This document shows positions 35,039-43,722 of a stretch of 54,731 bases of DNA, one piece after another. This DNA is from Bacteroidales bacterium (GTDB lineage: Bacteria > Bacteroidota > Bacteroidia > Bacteroidales > P3), in contig JAFWBF010000155.1 of NCBI GenBank assembly GCA_017507285.1, forward strand, positions 1 through 54,731. The letters run 5' to 3'. The notes beneath the pieces were generated by a model. It was not told the DNA's origin and did no database searches. It saw nothing but the letters and a program-made list of their open reading frames with translations. How positions within the stretch are numbered: the stretch's first letter is position 1; each line of letters opens with the position of its first letter. A program made the position numbers and the translations under genes.

Positions 35039-35492
35039 GTGGCAGCAATGTATTGATACCTTCAAGTATGATTATCTTGTTGTTGCCACTATATAGTATT
35101 ATTCTTATTTTTTGTTTTCCGAGTGTTTCGTATTCGTATAATGTTTGCCTGCAAGCACCGCAAGGCAATGCAGCACACCATTGGTTGCTACTGTTTTTGC
35201 CTATTACGGCTATTGCCTCCACTGTGGTGTGGGGGTTGTTGGCCATAGCCGAAAATAGTGCCACGCGTTCGGCACATAGCCCCGATGGGTATGCTATATT
35301 TTCTTGATTGTTGCCCGGCACTATCTTGCCGTTGCTTAGCTTTACGCCGGCGCCTACTTTAAAACCACTATATGGCGAGTAGGCTTTATCTGCAGCCAAC
35401 ATGGCTTGAAGTAGCAATTCTTTGTCAGATACAGACAATTCTTCGATGGAATTGTATTCTTCGTATTCTATTTTTATACTTTTTCTGGTCAT
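35022..35492 (-). CDS. cdd: cytidine deaminase
   Basis: This 156-residue homotetrameric-type cytidine deaminase converts (deoxy)cytidine to uridine in pyrimidine salvage. The zinc site is Cys73 and catalytic Glu75 in CAERVAL plus Cys111 and Cys114 in PCGACR. SPYSGFKVGAGV at 39-50 binds the nucleoside. Length is normal apart from a somewhat longer N-terminus. The last residues (LLPLSFEF) are encoded by the edge of a short direct repeat. It is divergent from dusB, with about 115 bp between start codons, and no clear promoter was seen on its own strand. Confidence 0.92.
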   Translation of the reverse strand: MTRKSIKIEYEEYNSIEELSVSDKELLLQAMLAADKAYSPYSGFKVGAGVKLSNGKIVPGNNQENIAYPSGLCAERVALFSAMANNPHTTVEAIAVIGKNSSNQWCAALPCGACRQTLYEYETLGKQKIRIILYSGNNKIIILEGINTLLPLSFEF

Positions 35493-35526
35493 TTGTTTAC
35501 TATTATGATTAAATGATGTATCTTTG
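35492..35526 (+). promoter_or_regulatory. promoter of dusB
   Basis: TTTG (35492-35495) and TATCTTTG (35519-35526) are 23 bp apart, a little longer than ideal, but the -7 is exact. Start is expected near 35532, about 75 nt before the ATG. Confidence 0.6.
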
Positions 35527-35607
35527 CAATGTTTTTCTATAACGCAGAAAGTGTTATAAAAGTATGGTAGTAAGTATTATTGATTAATAAAAAGTAGAAT
35601 AACAATT

Positions 35608-36588
35608 ATGGTAAAAATAGCAGATATAGAGATAGGAGAGTTTCCGCTTATATTATCGCCGATGGACGATATTACAGATTTGCCTTTTCGTTCGATATGT
35701 AAGCCTTATGGGGTTGATATGCTTATTACCGAGTTTATAGCAGCCGATGGTATAATACGCGAAGCCGATAAAAGTCGTAAAAAGATGACATTTGTAGAAA
35801 CAGAGCGACCTATTGCTGTTCAGATATTTGGCCACGATTTGGATTCGCTATTGCAGTCGTTGGAGTTTGTGGAGGCTGTAAATCCCGACTTTATAGATAT
35901 CAATTGGGGGTGTCCGGTAAAGAAGGTGGCAGGTCGTGGTGCAGGTTCGGGTATATTGAAGGATATTCCCAAGATGATAGCCATAACAGAAGCATTGGTT
36001 AAGGCTTCGAAACTGCCCATCACTGTAAAAACGCGTATAGGCTACGAAGAAACTAATAAGCCTATAGTGGAAGTGGCCGAACGTTTGCAAGACATAGGTG
36101 TGAAAGCCATAAGTATACACGGACGTACTAAAACACAGATGTATAAAGGCGAAGCCGACTGGACTTTGATTGGTAAGGTGAAAGAAAATCCACGTATGAC
36201 GATACCTGTTTTTGGCAATGGCGATGTAACTTCGGCCGAGATAGCATTGGATATGAAAAACAGATATGGAGTAGATGGTATATTGATAGGACGAGGGGCT
36301 ATAGGTAATCCATGGATATTTGAACAGACAAAGAGAGTGTTGTCAGGGCAAATTCAGCGTGATATAACTATCGAAGAGCGAGTGGAGGTGTGTAAAAAGC
36401 ATCTGCGTGCTGCCATACAATGGAAAGGCGAACGCACTGCAATAATGGAGATGCGTAAGCATTATGGAGGCTACTTTAAAGGTATTCCCGACTTTAAGCA
36501 GTTTCGTATACCATTGGTAACCTATACTACAATAGAAGAATTGTTGCCAATATTTGATGCAGTGGTTGATTTTTATTCAAAGCAATAG
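35608..36588 (+). CDS. dusB: tRNA-dihydrouridine synthase B
   Basis: This 326-residue FMN enzyme reduces uridine in the tRNA D-loop. The TIM-barrel start LILSPMDDITDLPFR is the FMN site. The active-site segment is INWGCPVKKVAGRGAGSGIL with catalytic Cys102. KTRIGYEE, SIHGRTKTQMYKG and the phosphate-binding GNGDV and GILIGRGAIGNPWIF motifs follow, and a short helical domain ends the protein. The length and the VKKV motif fit the DusB type. It appears to be a single-gene unit, followed by a four-unit 22-bp array. Confidence 0.92.
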   Translation: MVKIADIEIGEFPLILSPMDDITDLPFRSICKPYGVDMLITEFIAADGIIREADKSRKKMTFVETERPIAVQIFGHDLDSLLQSLEFVEAVNPDFIDINWGCPVKKVAGRGAGSGILKDIPKMIAITEALVKASKLPITVKTRIGYEETNKPIVEVAERLQDIGVKAISIHGRTKTQMYKGEADWTLIGKVKENPRMTIPVFGNGDVTSAEIALDMKNRYGVDGILIGRGAIGNPWIFEQTKRVLSGQIQRDITIEERVEVCKKHLRAAIQWKGERTAIMEMRKHYGGYFKGIPDFKQFRIPLVTYTTIEELLPIFDAVVDFYSKQ

Positions 36589-36603
36589 ATATGGTTGAAA
36601 ATA

Positions 36604-36680
36604 CATCGCGATGAATTTACAATAACCTCGTGATGTTGATACAGCAACCTCGTGATGTAGCAACAAAATCATCACGAAGG
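36604..36680. repeat. four-unit 22-bp-pitch array, CCTCGTGATGT family
   Basis: Units start at 36604 (CATCGCGATGA), 36626 and 36648 (both CCTCGTGATGT) and 36670 (CATCACGAAGG, the inverted form). All gaps are exactly 22 bp. The outer units show that the underlying motif is a palindrome, CATCRYGATG. It lies between dusB and the terminator of the convergent kal operon. Confidence 0.88.
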
Positions 36681-36706
36681 AGTTTTGTTGTATATTTTAA
36701 ATAAAA

Positions 36707-36734
36707 AATCCCCAACTTCGACGAGTTGAGGATT
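36707..36734 (-). terminator. terminator of the kal operon
   Basis: AATCC-CCAACT pairs with AGTTGAGGATT around a six-base loop. Read leftwards the stem runs into TTTTTTATTT. It lies about 40 bp after the kal stop codon and could also stop dusB read-through. Confidence 0.75.
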
Positions 36735-36771
36735 CAATACGTTATGTTATGAAACTAAAGTAACGAGTGTG

Positions 36772-37161
36772 CTAGTTTTTACGTTGACAATTTTTAGGTG
36801 TAACGCAAGTTCCTATTGCAGTACAAACTACTATAGGTTCTTCAAGAAAATCGGCAGCAGAGTCTGAAATATCCGGTCTTGCTACAGCTACTTTTCTTGC
36901 TTCGAATTTCATTTTACGAGAAGAGTTGCCTTCCGAAATTATTTCGCCTACAGCTTCGATATAATCGCCTGCATAAACAGGGGCAAGGAATTTTATATCT
37001 TCGTATCCGGCAAAAAGACCTTCGTCGCCGTCGCGTTTTATTAAAAGTTCGGTAGCTACGTCGCCAAACAAATGTACCATGTGAGCACCGTCAACCAAGT
37101 TGCCACCATAATGAGCATCTTTTGCACTCATTCTCAATCTTATCATTGATGTTATTGCCAT
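36772..37161 (-). CDS. kal: 3-aminobutyryl-CoA ammonia-lyase
   Basis: This 129-residue hotdog-fold enzyme removes ammonia from 3-aminobutyryl-CoA to give crotonyl-CoA in anaerobic lysine fermentation. The family signature is strong: MIRLRMSAKDAHYGGNLVDG near the N-terminus, then HLFGDVATELLI, FLAPVYAGDYIEAVGEI and SSRKMKFEA. It follows a CoA-transferase alpha subunit by 20 bp on the same strand, as in known lysine operons, and has a terminator. The kamA, kamDE, kdd and kce genes of the pathway are not in the window. Confidence 0.88.
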   Translation of the reverse strand: MAITSMIRLRMSAKDAHYGGNLVDGAHMVHLFGDVATELLIKRDGDEGLFAGYEDIKFLAPVYAGDYIEAVGEIISEGNSSRKMKFEARKVAVARPDISDSAADFLEEPIVVCTAIGTCVTPKNCQRKN

Positions 37162-37181
37162 GTTATTTATATTTTTTAGTG

Positions 37182-37829
37182 TTATTTCTTTATTATATAG
37201 TCAACAAATATGCCCGGCGTTTTAATATGTTCGTGAGCCAATGTTCCGGTCTTAACCATTTCTTGTGGTTCTACTATTACTGTTTCGGCAGCAGTGGCCA
37301 TAAGAGGGCAGAAGTTTTGCGAAGTACCTTTGTATATAAGATTTCCGTCTTCGTCGCTGATGTTGGCACCTATAAGAGCAACATCGGCCTTCAATGGTTT
37401 TTCCAATAAATATTCTTTGCCATCAACGGTAACTTTTTGTTTTCCTTCTTCAACTACAGTACCCAATCCTGTAGGAGTAAGCACACCACCTAATCCTGCT
37501 CCGCCTGCACGTACACGTTCTGCTAATGTTCCTTGAGGACTGAACTCAACATCGAGTTCTCCGGCATTCATTTGATTGATAGTGTCTTCGTTTGTACCAA
37601 TGTGCGATACAATAAGTTTCTTTACTTGGTGGTTCGAGATAAGTTTGCCCACACCGATATTGGGATAAGCAGTGTCGTTGCTGATGAGTGTAAGGTCTTT
37701 TACTCCTTTTGCAGCTAATGCATCAATGACAGACATTGGGGTGCCTACACCCAAAAAACCTCCAACCATAATTGTCATGCCGTCATGTATTTTTTCAACG
37801 GCTTCTTCTACTGTTATAAATTTATTCAT
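37182..37829 (-). CDS. atoD: acetoacetate/butyrate CoA-transferase subunit A
   Basis: This 215-residue alpha subunit of a family I CoA-transferase swaps CoA between acetoacetate and short acyl-CoAs such as butyryl-CoA. It has the MVGGFLGVGTPMSVIDAL motif and the SPQGTLAERVRAGGAG segment typical of AtoD/ScoA. The catalytic Glu of these enzymes sits on the beta subunit, so this protein needs a partner. Usually the beta gene is adjacent; here the next gene is kal, and no beta subunit gene is in the window. A promoter -7 element (TATATTTG, minus strand, 37951..37944) lies 115 bp upstream. Confidence 0.88.
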   Translation of the reverse strand: MNKFITVEEAVEKIHDGMTIMVGGFLGVGTPMSVIDALAAKGVKDLTLISNDTAYPNIGVGKLISNHQVKKLIVSHIGTNEDTINQMNAGELDVEFSPQGTLAERVRAGGAGLGGVLTPTGLGTVVEEGKQKVTVDGKEYLLEKPLKADVALIGANISDEDGNLIYKGTSQNFCPLMATAAETVIVEPQEMVKTGTLAHEHIKTPGIFVDYIIKK

Positions 37830-38425
37830 CGTTATATTTCTTATTATTGTTACTCTATTTCGATTATTTCAAATGTTTTTAATATATTGTGTATCATTAA
37901 AATATATTCAGTGTTTGCTTTTTTTTCTATTACAAACAGATTGCAAATATATGAATTTAATTGGAAATGGTAAAATGATTTTGTCTTTTTTTTGCAATTT
38001 ATTTGATAAAAAAGTCTTTTTGCATGTTTTTATTGTAGGCATAAGTTATGGTTTGTTGAAAAATGGAAAGTTTGTTTTGTTGGCTATTTTATGTTGCGAA
38101 AAAATCTATGTTTTGGTGTGATTTCTTTTCAAAAATACCCCGATAAATACGATAAAAACCTGTAAAAATGCACATTTTTGTGTATCAAAAAAAATAAAAA
38201 AAAGTTTTGTGGTATAATGCGCTGTAAATGATTATGTTATTAAAGGGTGATAGAAGAAAAACACACAAAAGTGTCAAAAAAAAACAAAAATGGTTAGGCT
38301 GTTTGAATAAATCTTACTATCTTTGCAAGTTGTATTCACACTGGTTTTTTTGATAAAAATCGGGTCGAATAGAGTTTTATATAAGTGAAAATAAATATAT
38401 TGTAAAGAATAAATACTACTGCATT
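37830..38425. other. 596-bp AT-rich intergenic region between kal operon and T9SS cluster
   Basis: It holds divergent promoter elements: TATATTTG on the minus strand (37944-37951) for the CoA-transferase gene and TATCTTTG on the plus strand (38318-38325) for porP. The porP side has a leader of about 95 nt. The rest is A/T-rich without repeats or genes that I could support. Confidence 0.5.
38318..38325 (+). promoter_or_regulatory. -7 element of the T9SS cluster promoter
   Basis: TATCTTTG fits TAnnTTTG exactly. The upstream element is weak (TTAG at a 20-bp distance). It lies about 100 bp before porP and is probably the promoter of the whole porP-gldKLMN cluster. Confidence 0.6.
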
Positions 38426-39457
38426 ATGGAAGTCAAAACCTTGAAGAAAATATCATTTTTAGCACTGATATGGGGTTTTTTGTCTCTTGGCTACGCGCAA
38501 CAAGAGGCACAGTTTACGCAGTATATGTTCAACAAACTTTCGTACAATCCTGGTTATGCAGGAACATCTGGTTCGATATGTTTGACCGGGTTGTATCGTG
38601 ATCAATGGATGGGACTCACTTTAGACGGACCTACCGGAAGTTCTAGTGCAGAGGCAGGAGGGTATACACCACGAGATTATCTATTCACCATCGATAGTCC
38701 TATACCTTTTTTGCATGGTGCTATTGGTGCAACGTTTATCATGGATAGGGTAGGGTATACCGAATCGATGCAAGTGAGTTTTGATTATGCTTATCATGTA
38801 AATTGGGGATCGGGTGTGCTTTCCATTGGTTTGGAAGGTACTTTGAATATGATGAGTATAGATTTTTCGAACTTATATGGCTATGATGATATGACAGGAA
38901 ATCCTTCAAATCCAACAAATTCGAGCAACGACCCTTTGTTAGGACAAAAAGATGAAAGTGCAAATTTGATAGATGGTTCTTTTGGATTGTTTTATCAGGA
39001 AGCAGGTAAGTTTTATGCCGGTGTTTCGATGAAGAATATATTGGCTGCTAAGTCTGAAGAAATGAATTTTCAAAATACTAGATGCATCTACTTTATGGGA
39101 GGTTATGAATATGTTCTTCCAGCAATGCCATCGGTTAGAATATTACCATCCACACTAGTGAAAACAGCCGATTTTTCGGTATTTCAATTAGATCTTTCGT
39201 GTTTAGTAGAGTACGATCGTACAGTGTGGGGGGGATTGTCTTATCGATATCAAGATGCTATAGCAGTGCTTGCCGGTGTTAACTGGAAAAAATTACGATT
39301 CGGTTTTGCTTACGATTTTACTATATCTGATTTGGGTGGTATCTCTAAACCAGGTAGAAGTAAGGGGTCAATGGAAGTATATTTACGCTATTGTTTCAAC
39401 ATCGTTATACCTCCAAAACCACCATCAAGTTATTTGAATACACGTTATTTGTTGTAA
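38426..39457 (+). CDS. porP: type IX secretion system outer-membrane protein PorP/SprF family
   Basis: This 343-residue protein has a signal peptide (cleavage near GYAQQ, about residue 25). The mature protein begins with the family hallmark FTQYMFNKLSYNPGYAGTSG and then shows barrel strands (GLYRDQWMGL, FSFGLFYQ-like segments, YRYQDAIAVLAGVNW, LRFGFAYDFTISDLG) to a C-terminal aromatic strand. PorP/SprF proteins are outer-membrane barrels that assist T9SS, often serving cargo with type B sorting domains or anchoring the PorK/N ring. As in P. gingivalis it is the first gene of the porP-K-L-M-N order. Confidence 0.92.
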   Translation: MEVKTLKKISFLALIWGFLSLGYAQQEAQFTQYMFNKLSYNPGYAGTSGSICLTGLYRDQWMGLTLDGPTGSSSAEAGGYTPRDYLFTIDSPIPFLHGAIGATFIMDRVGYTESMQVSFDYAYHVNWGSGVLSIGLEGTLNMMSIDFSNLYGYDDMTGNPSNPTNSSNDPLLGQKDESANLIDGSFGLFYQEAGKFYAGVSMKNILAAKSEEMNFQNTRCIYFMGGYEYVLPAMPSVRILPSTLVKTADFSVFQLDLSCLVEYDRTVWGGLSYRYQDAIAVLAGVNWKKLRFGFAYDFTISDLGGISKPGRSKGSMEVYLRYCFNIVIPPKPPSSYLNTRYLL

Positions 39458-39546
39458 AAATGTAACCTTATAAAAAAAATCTCGTTATAGAAGAGACTAT
39501 TTATAGAAAAAGAAACTTATTTATGAATATTAAAATTCTTATCAAT

Positions 39547-40914
39547 ATGAAGAAAATAGTTTTAATGCTCAGTGGAGTAATGTTGTTATGGAGCTGTGCA
39601 ACTAGCGACCAAGGTGAGTTGACAGGTGTAAAAGAACGTCAGATATTCGAAGACATCGACCTTGCCGGAATGGTATTTGTTGAACAAGGTAATTTTATTA
39701 TGGGAGGTGGAACTCAAGATAATGTTTATGGAGTAACATCGCCCTTGAGAACAGTTCAAGTGGGTTCGTTCTTTATGGACGAAACAGAGATAACTAATAA
39801 CGAATATCGTCAGTTCGTTTATTGGGTGAGAGATTCTATTGCACGTCGATTGTTAGGAGAAGCTGGAATAGAAGGATTTTTAATAGAAGAAGATGAGTAT
39901 GGTGAACCAATAGATCCAGCAATAATTAATTGGAAAACTAGAATTGATTGGGAAAACCAAGAAGTACGTGAAGCTTTAGAACCATTGTATTATGCAGCAA
40001 AGGATAGATTCTACAACAGAAGATCTTTTGATCCTGCAAAGTTTAACTATGAATATTATTGGATAGATTATAAGCAAGCTGCTCAAAAGACAGATTATTC
40101 CAATACTCAAAAAACAGAATATAAAGGTTCGATGTTTGCAAACAGGCCTAAAGGTTTAAATGATAGAGCTCAATTTATAAAAAGAGAAGTAATCAATGTA
40201 TATCCTGATACATTATGTTGGATACATGACTATGTATACAGCAGTAATGATGATTATTCGCAACATTATTTCTCATCTCCTGCGTATGACCATTATCCTG
40301 CAGTAGGTATATCGTGGAAGCAAGCAAAAGCATTTTGTGTGTGGAGATCTAATTATTTGAATAATTATTTGAGATCAATAAATTATACCGAAATGTGTGA
40401 TTTTCGTTTGCCTACTGAAGCTGAATGGGAATATGCAGCAAGAGGAGGTATGTCGGATATGCCTTATCCCTGGGGGGGGCCTTACATAAGAAATACAAAC
40501 GGATGTTTCTTAGCTAACTACGAACCGTTGCGTGGACACTATGATGATGACGGAGGTATGAGAACATTGATGGTAGGACACTATGCTCCAAATGACTATG
40601 GTTTGTATGATATGTCGGGTAATGTGGCTGAATGGTGCGAAGATGCATACAACGAATCTATATATATTGTAGGTAATAGTTTGGCGTTGGCAAATAGCTA
40701 TAATGCGGCTGAAGATGATCCTCCCGCAATGAAACGCAAAGTTATCCGTGGTGGCTCTTGGAAAGATCAAAAGTATTATATTCAAGTACAAACAAGAACA
40801 TACGAATTTCAAGATACAGCAAAATCTTATATAGGTTTCAGATGTGTTGACTCTTATTTAGGACGTGTTAAGGGTGACAATTTGAAGGCTGCGTCTAATG
40901 TATATGCATACTAA
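39547..40914 (+). CDS. gldK: T9SS ring lipoprotein GldK/PorK
   Basis: This 455-residue lipoprotein has its lipobox at LLWSC (Cys17). It has the formylglycine-generating-enzyme-like fold of GldK/PorK: FVEQGNFIMGGG, FMDETEITNNEYRQF, FRLPTEAEWEYAARGG, YGLYDMSGNVAEW and RKVIRGGSWKD. With GldN it forms the large periplasmic ring under the outer membrane. The ATG at 39547 was chosen over the one at 39523 because the signal peptide begins there. It lies about 90 bp after porP and 74 bp before gldL. Confidence 0.93.
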   Translation: MKKIVLMLSGVMLLWSCATSDQGELTGVKERQIFEDIDLAGMVFVEQGNFIMGGGTQDNVYGVTSPLRTVQVGSFFMDETEITNNEYRQFVYWVRDSIARRLLGEAGIEGFLIEEDEYGEPIDPAIINWKTRIDWENQEVREALEPLYYAAKDRFYNRRSFDPAKFNYEYYWIDYKQAAQKTDYSNTQKTEYKGSMFANRPKGLNDRAQFIKREVINVYPDTLCWIHDYVYSSNDDYSQHYFSSPAYDHYPAVGISWKQAKAFCVWRSNYLNNYLRSINYTEMCDFRLPTEAEWEYAARGGMSDMPYPWGGPYIRNTNGCFLANYEPLRGHYDDDGGMRTLMVGHYAPNDYGLYDMSGNVAEWCEDAYNESIYIVGNSLALANSYNAAEDDPPAMKRKVIRGGSWKDQKYYIQVQTRTYEFQDTAKSYIGFRCVDSYLGRVKGDNLKAASNVYAY

Positions 40915-40988
40915 GAGTTATAGTTCATATTGAAAATAAGTAATTAATATAAATAACATAAACAAAAACAAACAAAAAACATCAAATT

Positions 40989-41948
40989 ATGAGTAAACTT
41001 GATAATTTAGTTCGTAGTAAGGGCTACAAAAATTTCATGGCGAAATTGTATGGTATTGGTGCTGCTATAGTTATTTTAGGAGCGATGTTTAAGATTATGC
41101 ACTGGCCTGGTGCTGACCTTATGATTGTTGTTGGTATGTCAACAGAAGCTATTATCTTCTTGTTCTCTGCGATAGAGCCATTGCACGTTGAGTACGATTG
41201 GAGTTTGGTATATCCCGAATTGGCAGGTATGCACGATGGTGTTGAACATAATTCGGATGATGACGAAGAAGAACTTGACGAAGCAGTGAGTGGAAGAAGA
41301 GGAGGTAATGCAGGAACTAATGTTGTTATGGCTGGTAATCCAATGACTCAACAATTAGATAAAATGTTGGAAGATGCTAAGATCGGTCCTGAATTAATCG
41401 AAAGTTTGGGAAAGGGAATGCAAAATTTAGCAGATTCTGCAAATTCGTTGAATGGTATGGCTACAGCTGTAGCTGCAACTGACAAGTTTGTAACTAACAT
41501 GGATAGTGCAGCTGATGCTGTTACAGAATTATCAGATGCTTATCGTCGTAATGCAGCTTCGATAAATAAAGATTCAGAAACATCAGAAGCTTATTTAGAT
41601 AGTTTGAGAGATGCTACAAATTCTGTTGCTACTTTGTCTAATATATATAAAGAAACAGCACAAACTTTGGCAAAGGGAGATGTTTCATATGTTGAAGAAT
41701 TGAAGAAAATGGCAACTAGTTTGTCGTCAATTAATGCAATGTATGAAATTCAGTTGCAAAATTCTACTTCTCAATTGGAAGCAACAAAACAAGTGCAAGA
41801 TAAAATTCAAAATATGGTGGTTAACTTTGCAAATTCGGCAGACGATGTATTGAAGTACAAAGAACAAGTTGATGCATTGTCGAGAAAAGTTGCTGAACTT
41901 AACAAAGTATATGGTAATATGTTGGCAGCAATGCAAACACGTATCTAA
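40989..41948 (+). CDS. gldL: T9SS motor protein GldL/PorL
   Basis: This 319-residue inner-membrane protein has two helices near the N-terminus (about 19-37 and 45-63). They include the conserved FKIMHWPGADLMI turn and an acidic residue inside helix 2 (MSTEAIIFLFSA) that is implicated in proton-driven rotation. The rest is a long cytoplasmic helical region with many Ala/Asp/Ser repeats. GldL forms the pentameric stator around the GldM dimer and powers both T9SS and gliding in relatives. Position and order (K-L-M) are as expected. Confidence 0.94.
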   Translation: MSKLDNLVRSKGYKNFMAKLYGIGAAIVILGAMFKIMHWPGADLMIVVGMSTEAIIFLFSAIEPLHVEYDWSLVYPELAGMHDGVEHNSDDDEEELDEAVSGRRGGNAGTNVVMAGNPMTQQLDKMLEDAKIGPELIESLGKGMQNLADSANSLNGMATAVAATDKFVTNMDSAADAVTELSDAYRRNAASINKDSETSEAYLDSLRDATNSVATLSNIYKETAQTLAKGDVSYVEELKKMATSLSSINAMYEIQLQNSTSQLEATKQVQDKIQNMVVNFANSADDVLKYKEQVDALSRKVAELNKVYGNMLAAMQTRI

Positions 41949-41989
41949 AATTAATCATTGTATTTAACGAATAAATAATAGGATAGAAT

Positions 41990-43672
41990 ATGGGTGCAAC
42001 AAATTGTCCGGAGACGCCCCGGCAGAAGATGATATCGATGATGTATTTGGTGTATTTGGCACTTTTGGCGTTAAATGTGTCAGCTATGCTTTTAAACAGC
42101 TTTATTACTGTATCAGATACAATGGATAAGTCAAACTTAGCTGTAATGGGAAAAGTGGAAGATACTTATACTAAGTTTGCAAATTTTGCGACAACTAACC
42201 CTGAAAAAGCCGGTGATCACTACAAGAAAGCTTTGGAAGTTAAAAGATTATCTGAAGAGTTAAGGGATTACATTGATAGTATAAAGTACGATTTTATAGG
42301 CCAATTAGAGAAAGTAGCGGAGTATCATGATACTGCTACAGGTGAAAAGGTAAAAGAGAATCTTTTGAGAGAAGATGGTGTTGTAGACATTGCTAAGGTT
42401 AAGGGAGTAATAGGTGCTGTAGGTGTTGGTTTTATGAAACAGTTGAGTGCAGATGCGGCTGCTCAAAACCATTTCTTAGGAAGTGGCGAATTTGATCCGT
42501 CTAATGAAGATTTAAGATCCGTTCAAATACGTAAACACATCGAAAAGTACAAAGCAGATGTAAGAGCCCTTTTATCAGGTATTGAAGTCGAATTTCCGGG
42601 ATTGGATGTTGAAGGAGAAAATTTCACTCTTAATGTTCATGGAAAAGCACAAAAAGGAGCGTGGGAACGTCACATATTTGAAAGTAATATTCCGGTTGCA
42701 GACGTTGTATTATTGACTCGTTTGACGACTGATATTATGAATTGTGAGTTTGATTTGGCTAATATGTTATATAAGGCAGTTAATGCTGATGACTTTAAAT
42801 TTGACCAAGTTAGAGCTCGTGTAATACCTAAGGCAACAACAGTTATGCAAGGTGATAACTATGAAGCTGATATATTTGTAGCTGCTTATGATTCTAAAGC
42901 CGACTTGAGAGTGAAAGTAAATGGTAAAGAGATTGTAGGTGATGCTGCAGACAGTGGTAGTGTGCATTGGGTAGTAGGTACCGGTGGATTGGGTGCTCAA
43001 AAGTATTCAGGTGAGATATATGTAAAGAAGGAGAGTGGTGAAGTAGCTTATCCTTTTTCCGGCGAATACTTTGTAACTATGCCAAGTGCTGTAATATCTT
43101 TGACTAATATGAATGTGATATATGCCGGTATTGACAATCCTTTTTCGGTATCTGTACCAGGCGTGAATAGTAAAGATGTTTTTGTAACAGCATCTGCCGG
43201 AACTATTCGTCCAAATCCTGATGATAAGAGCGGTGGCAGTTATTTGATTAATGTAACTAAGGTTGCTCCTATTACAATGACTGTAGAAGCTAATATTGAT
43301 GGAAAGAGAAAGAAAATGGGTGAATTTAAGTATCGTTGCAAGAGTATACCTGCACCAATCTTGAAATTTGGTAAGAACGAAGGTAACTGTTCTATGAAAC
43401 CTGAAGAATTGAAAGCTATAGGTGGTTTTAAGGTAGCAATGAAAGACTTTGAATTTAAAATACCGCCATTGAAAGTAACCTCTTTCTCTTTCAATATGCA
43501 GGGTAGTGGAAAATCGGATGTTCAAATTAGAAATACCGATCGTTTTGATCCGGAAATTAGGAGTATGCTAGATAAGGCGAGAAGAGGTCAGAAAGTTTAT
43601 ATTGATGATGTGAAGGTTAAAACTCCTGATGGAAGAACACATACTTTAAATGCAACGGTAAAGATGTTGTAA
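41990..43672 (+). CDS. gldM: T9SS motor protein GldM/PorM
   Basis: This 560-residue protein has a short cytoplasmic N-terminus (MGATNCPETPRQKMI), one transmembrane helix (about 18-38: MMYLVYLALLALNVSAMLLN) and a large periplasmic part of four domains that spans the periplasm to the GldK/N ring. The start matches the family hallmark exactly. Two GldM subunits sit inside the GldL pentamer and transmit rotation. It lies 41 bp after gldL and 50 bp before gldN. Confidence 0.95.
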   Translation: MGATNCPETPRQKMISMMYLVYLALLALNVSAMLLNSFITVSDTMDKSNLAVMGKVEDTYTKFANFATTNPEKAGDHYKKALEVKRLSEELRDYIDSIKYDFIGQLEKVAEYHDTATGEKVKENLLREDGVVDIAKVKGVIGAVGVGFMKQLSADAAAQNHFLGSGEFDPSNEDLRSVQIRKHIEKYKADVRALLSGIEVEFPGLDVEGENFTLNVHGKAQKGAWERHIFESNIPVADVVLLTRLTTDIMNCEFDLANMLYKAVNADDFKFDQVRARVIPKATTVMQGDNYEADIFVAAYDSKADLRVKVNGKEIVGDAADSGSVHWVVGTGGLGAQKYSGEIYVKKESGEVAYPFSGEYFVTMPSAVISLTNMNVIYAGIDNPFSVSVPGVNSKDVFVTASAGTIRPNPDDKSGGSYLINVTKVAPITMTVEANIDGKRKKMGEFKYRCKSIPAPILKFGKNEGNCSMKPEELKAIGGFKVAMKDFEFKIPPLKVTSFSFNMQGSGKSDVQIRNTDRFDPEIRSMLDKARRGQKVYIDDVKVKTPDGRTHTLNATVKML

Positions 43673-43722
43673 TTGTGATGAAGTTTAATATAGATCGAAA
43701 GATCTGCTAAAAATAGATTAAG

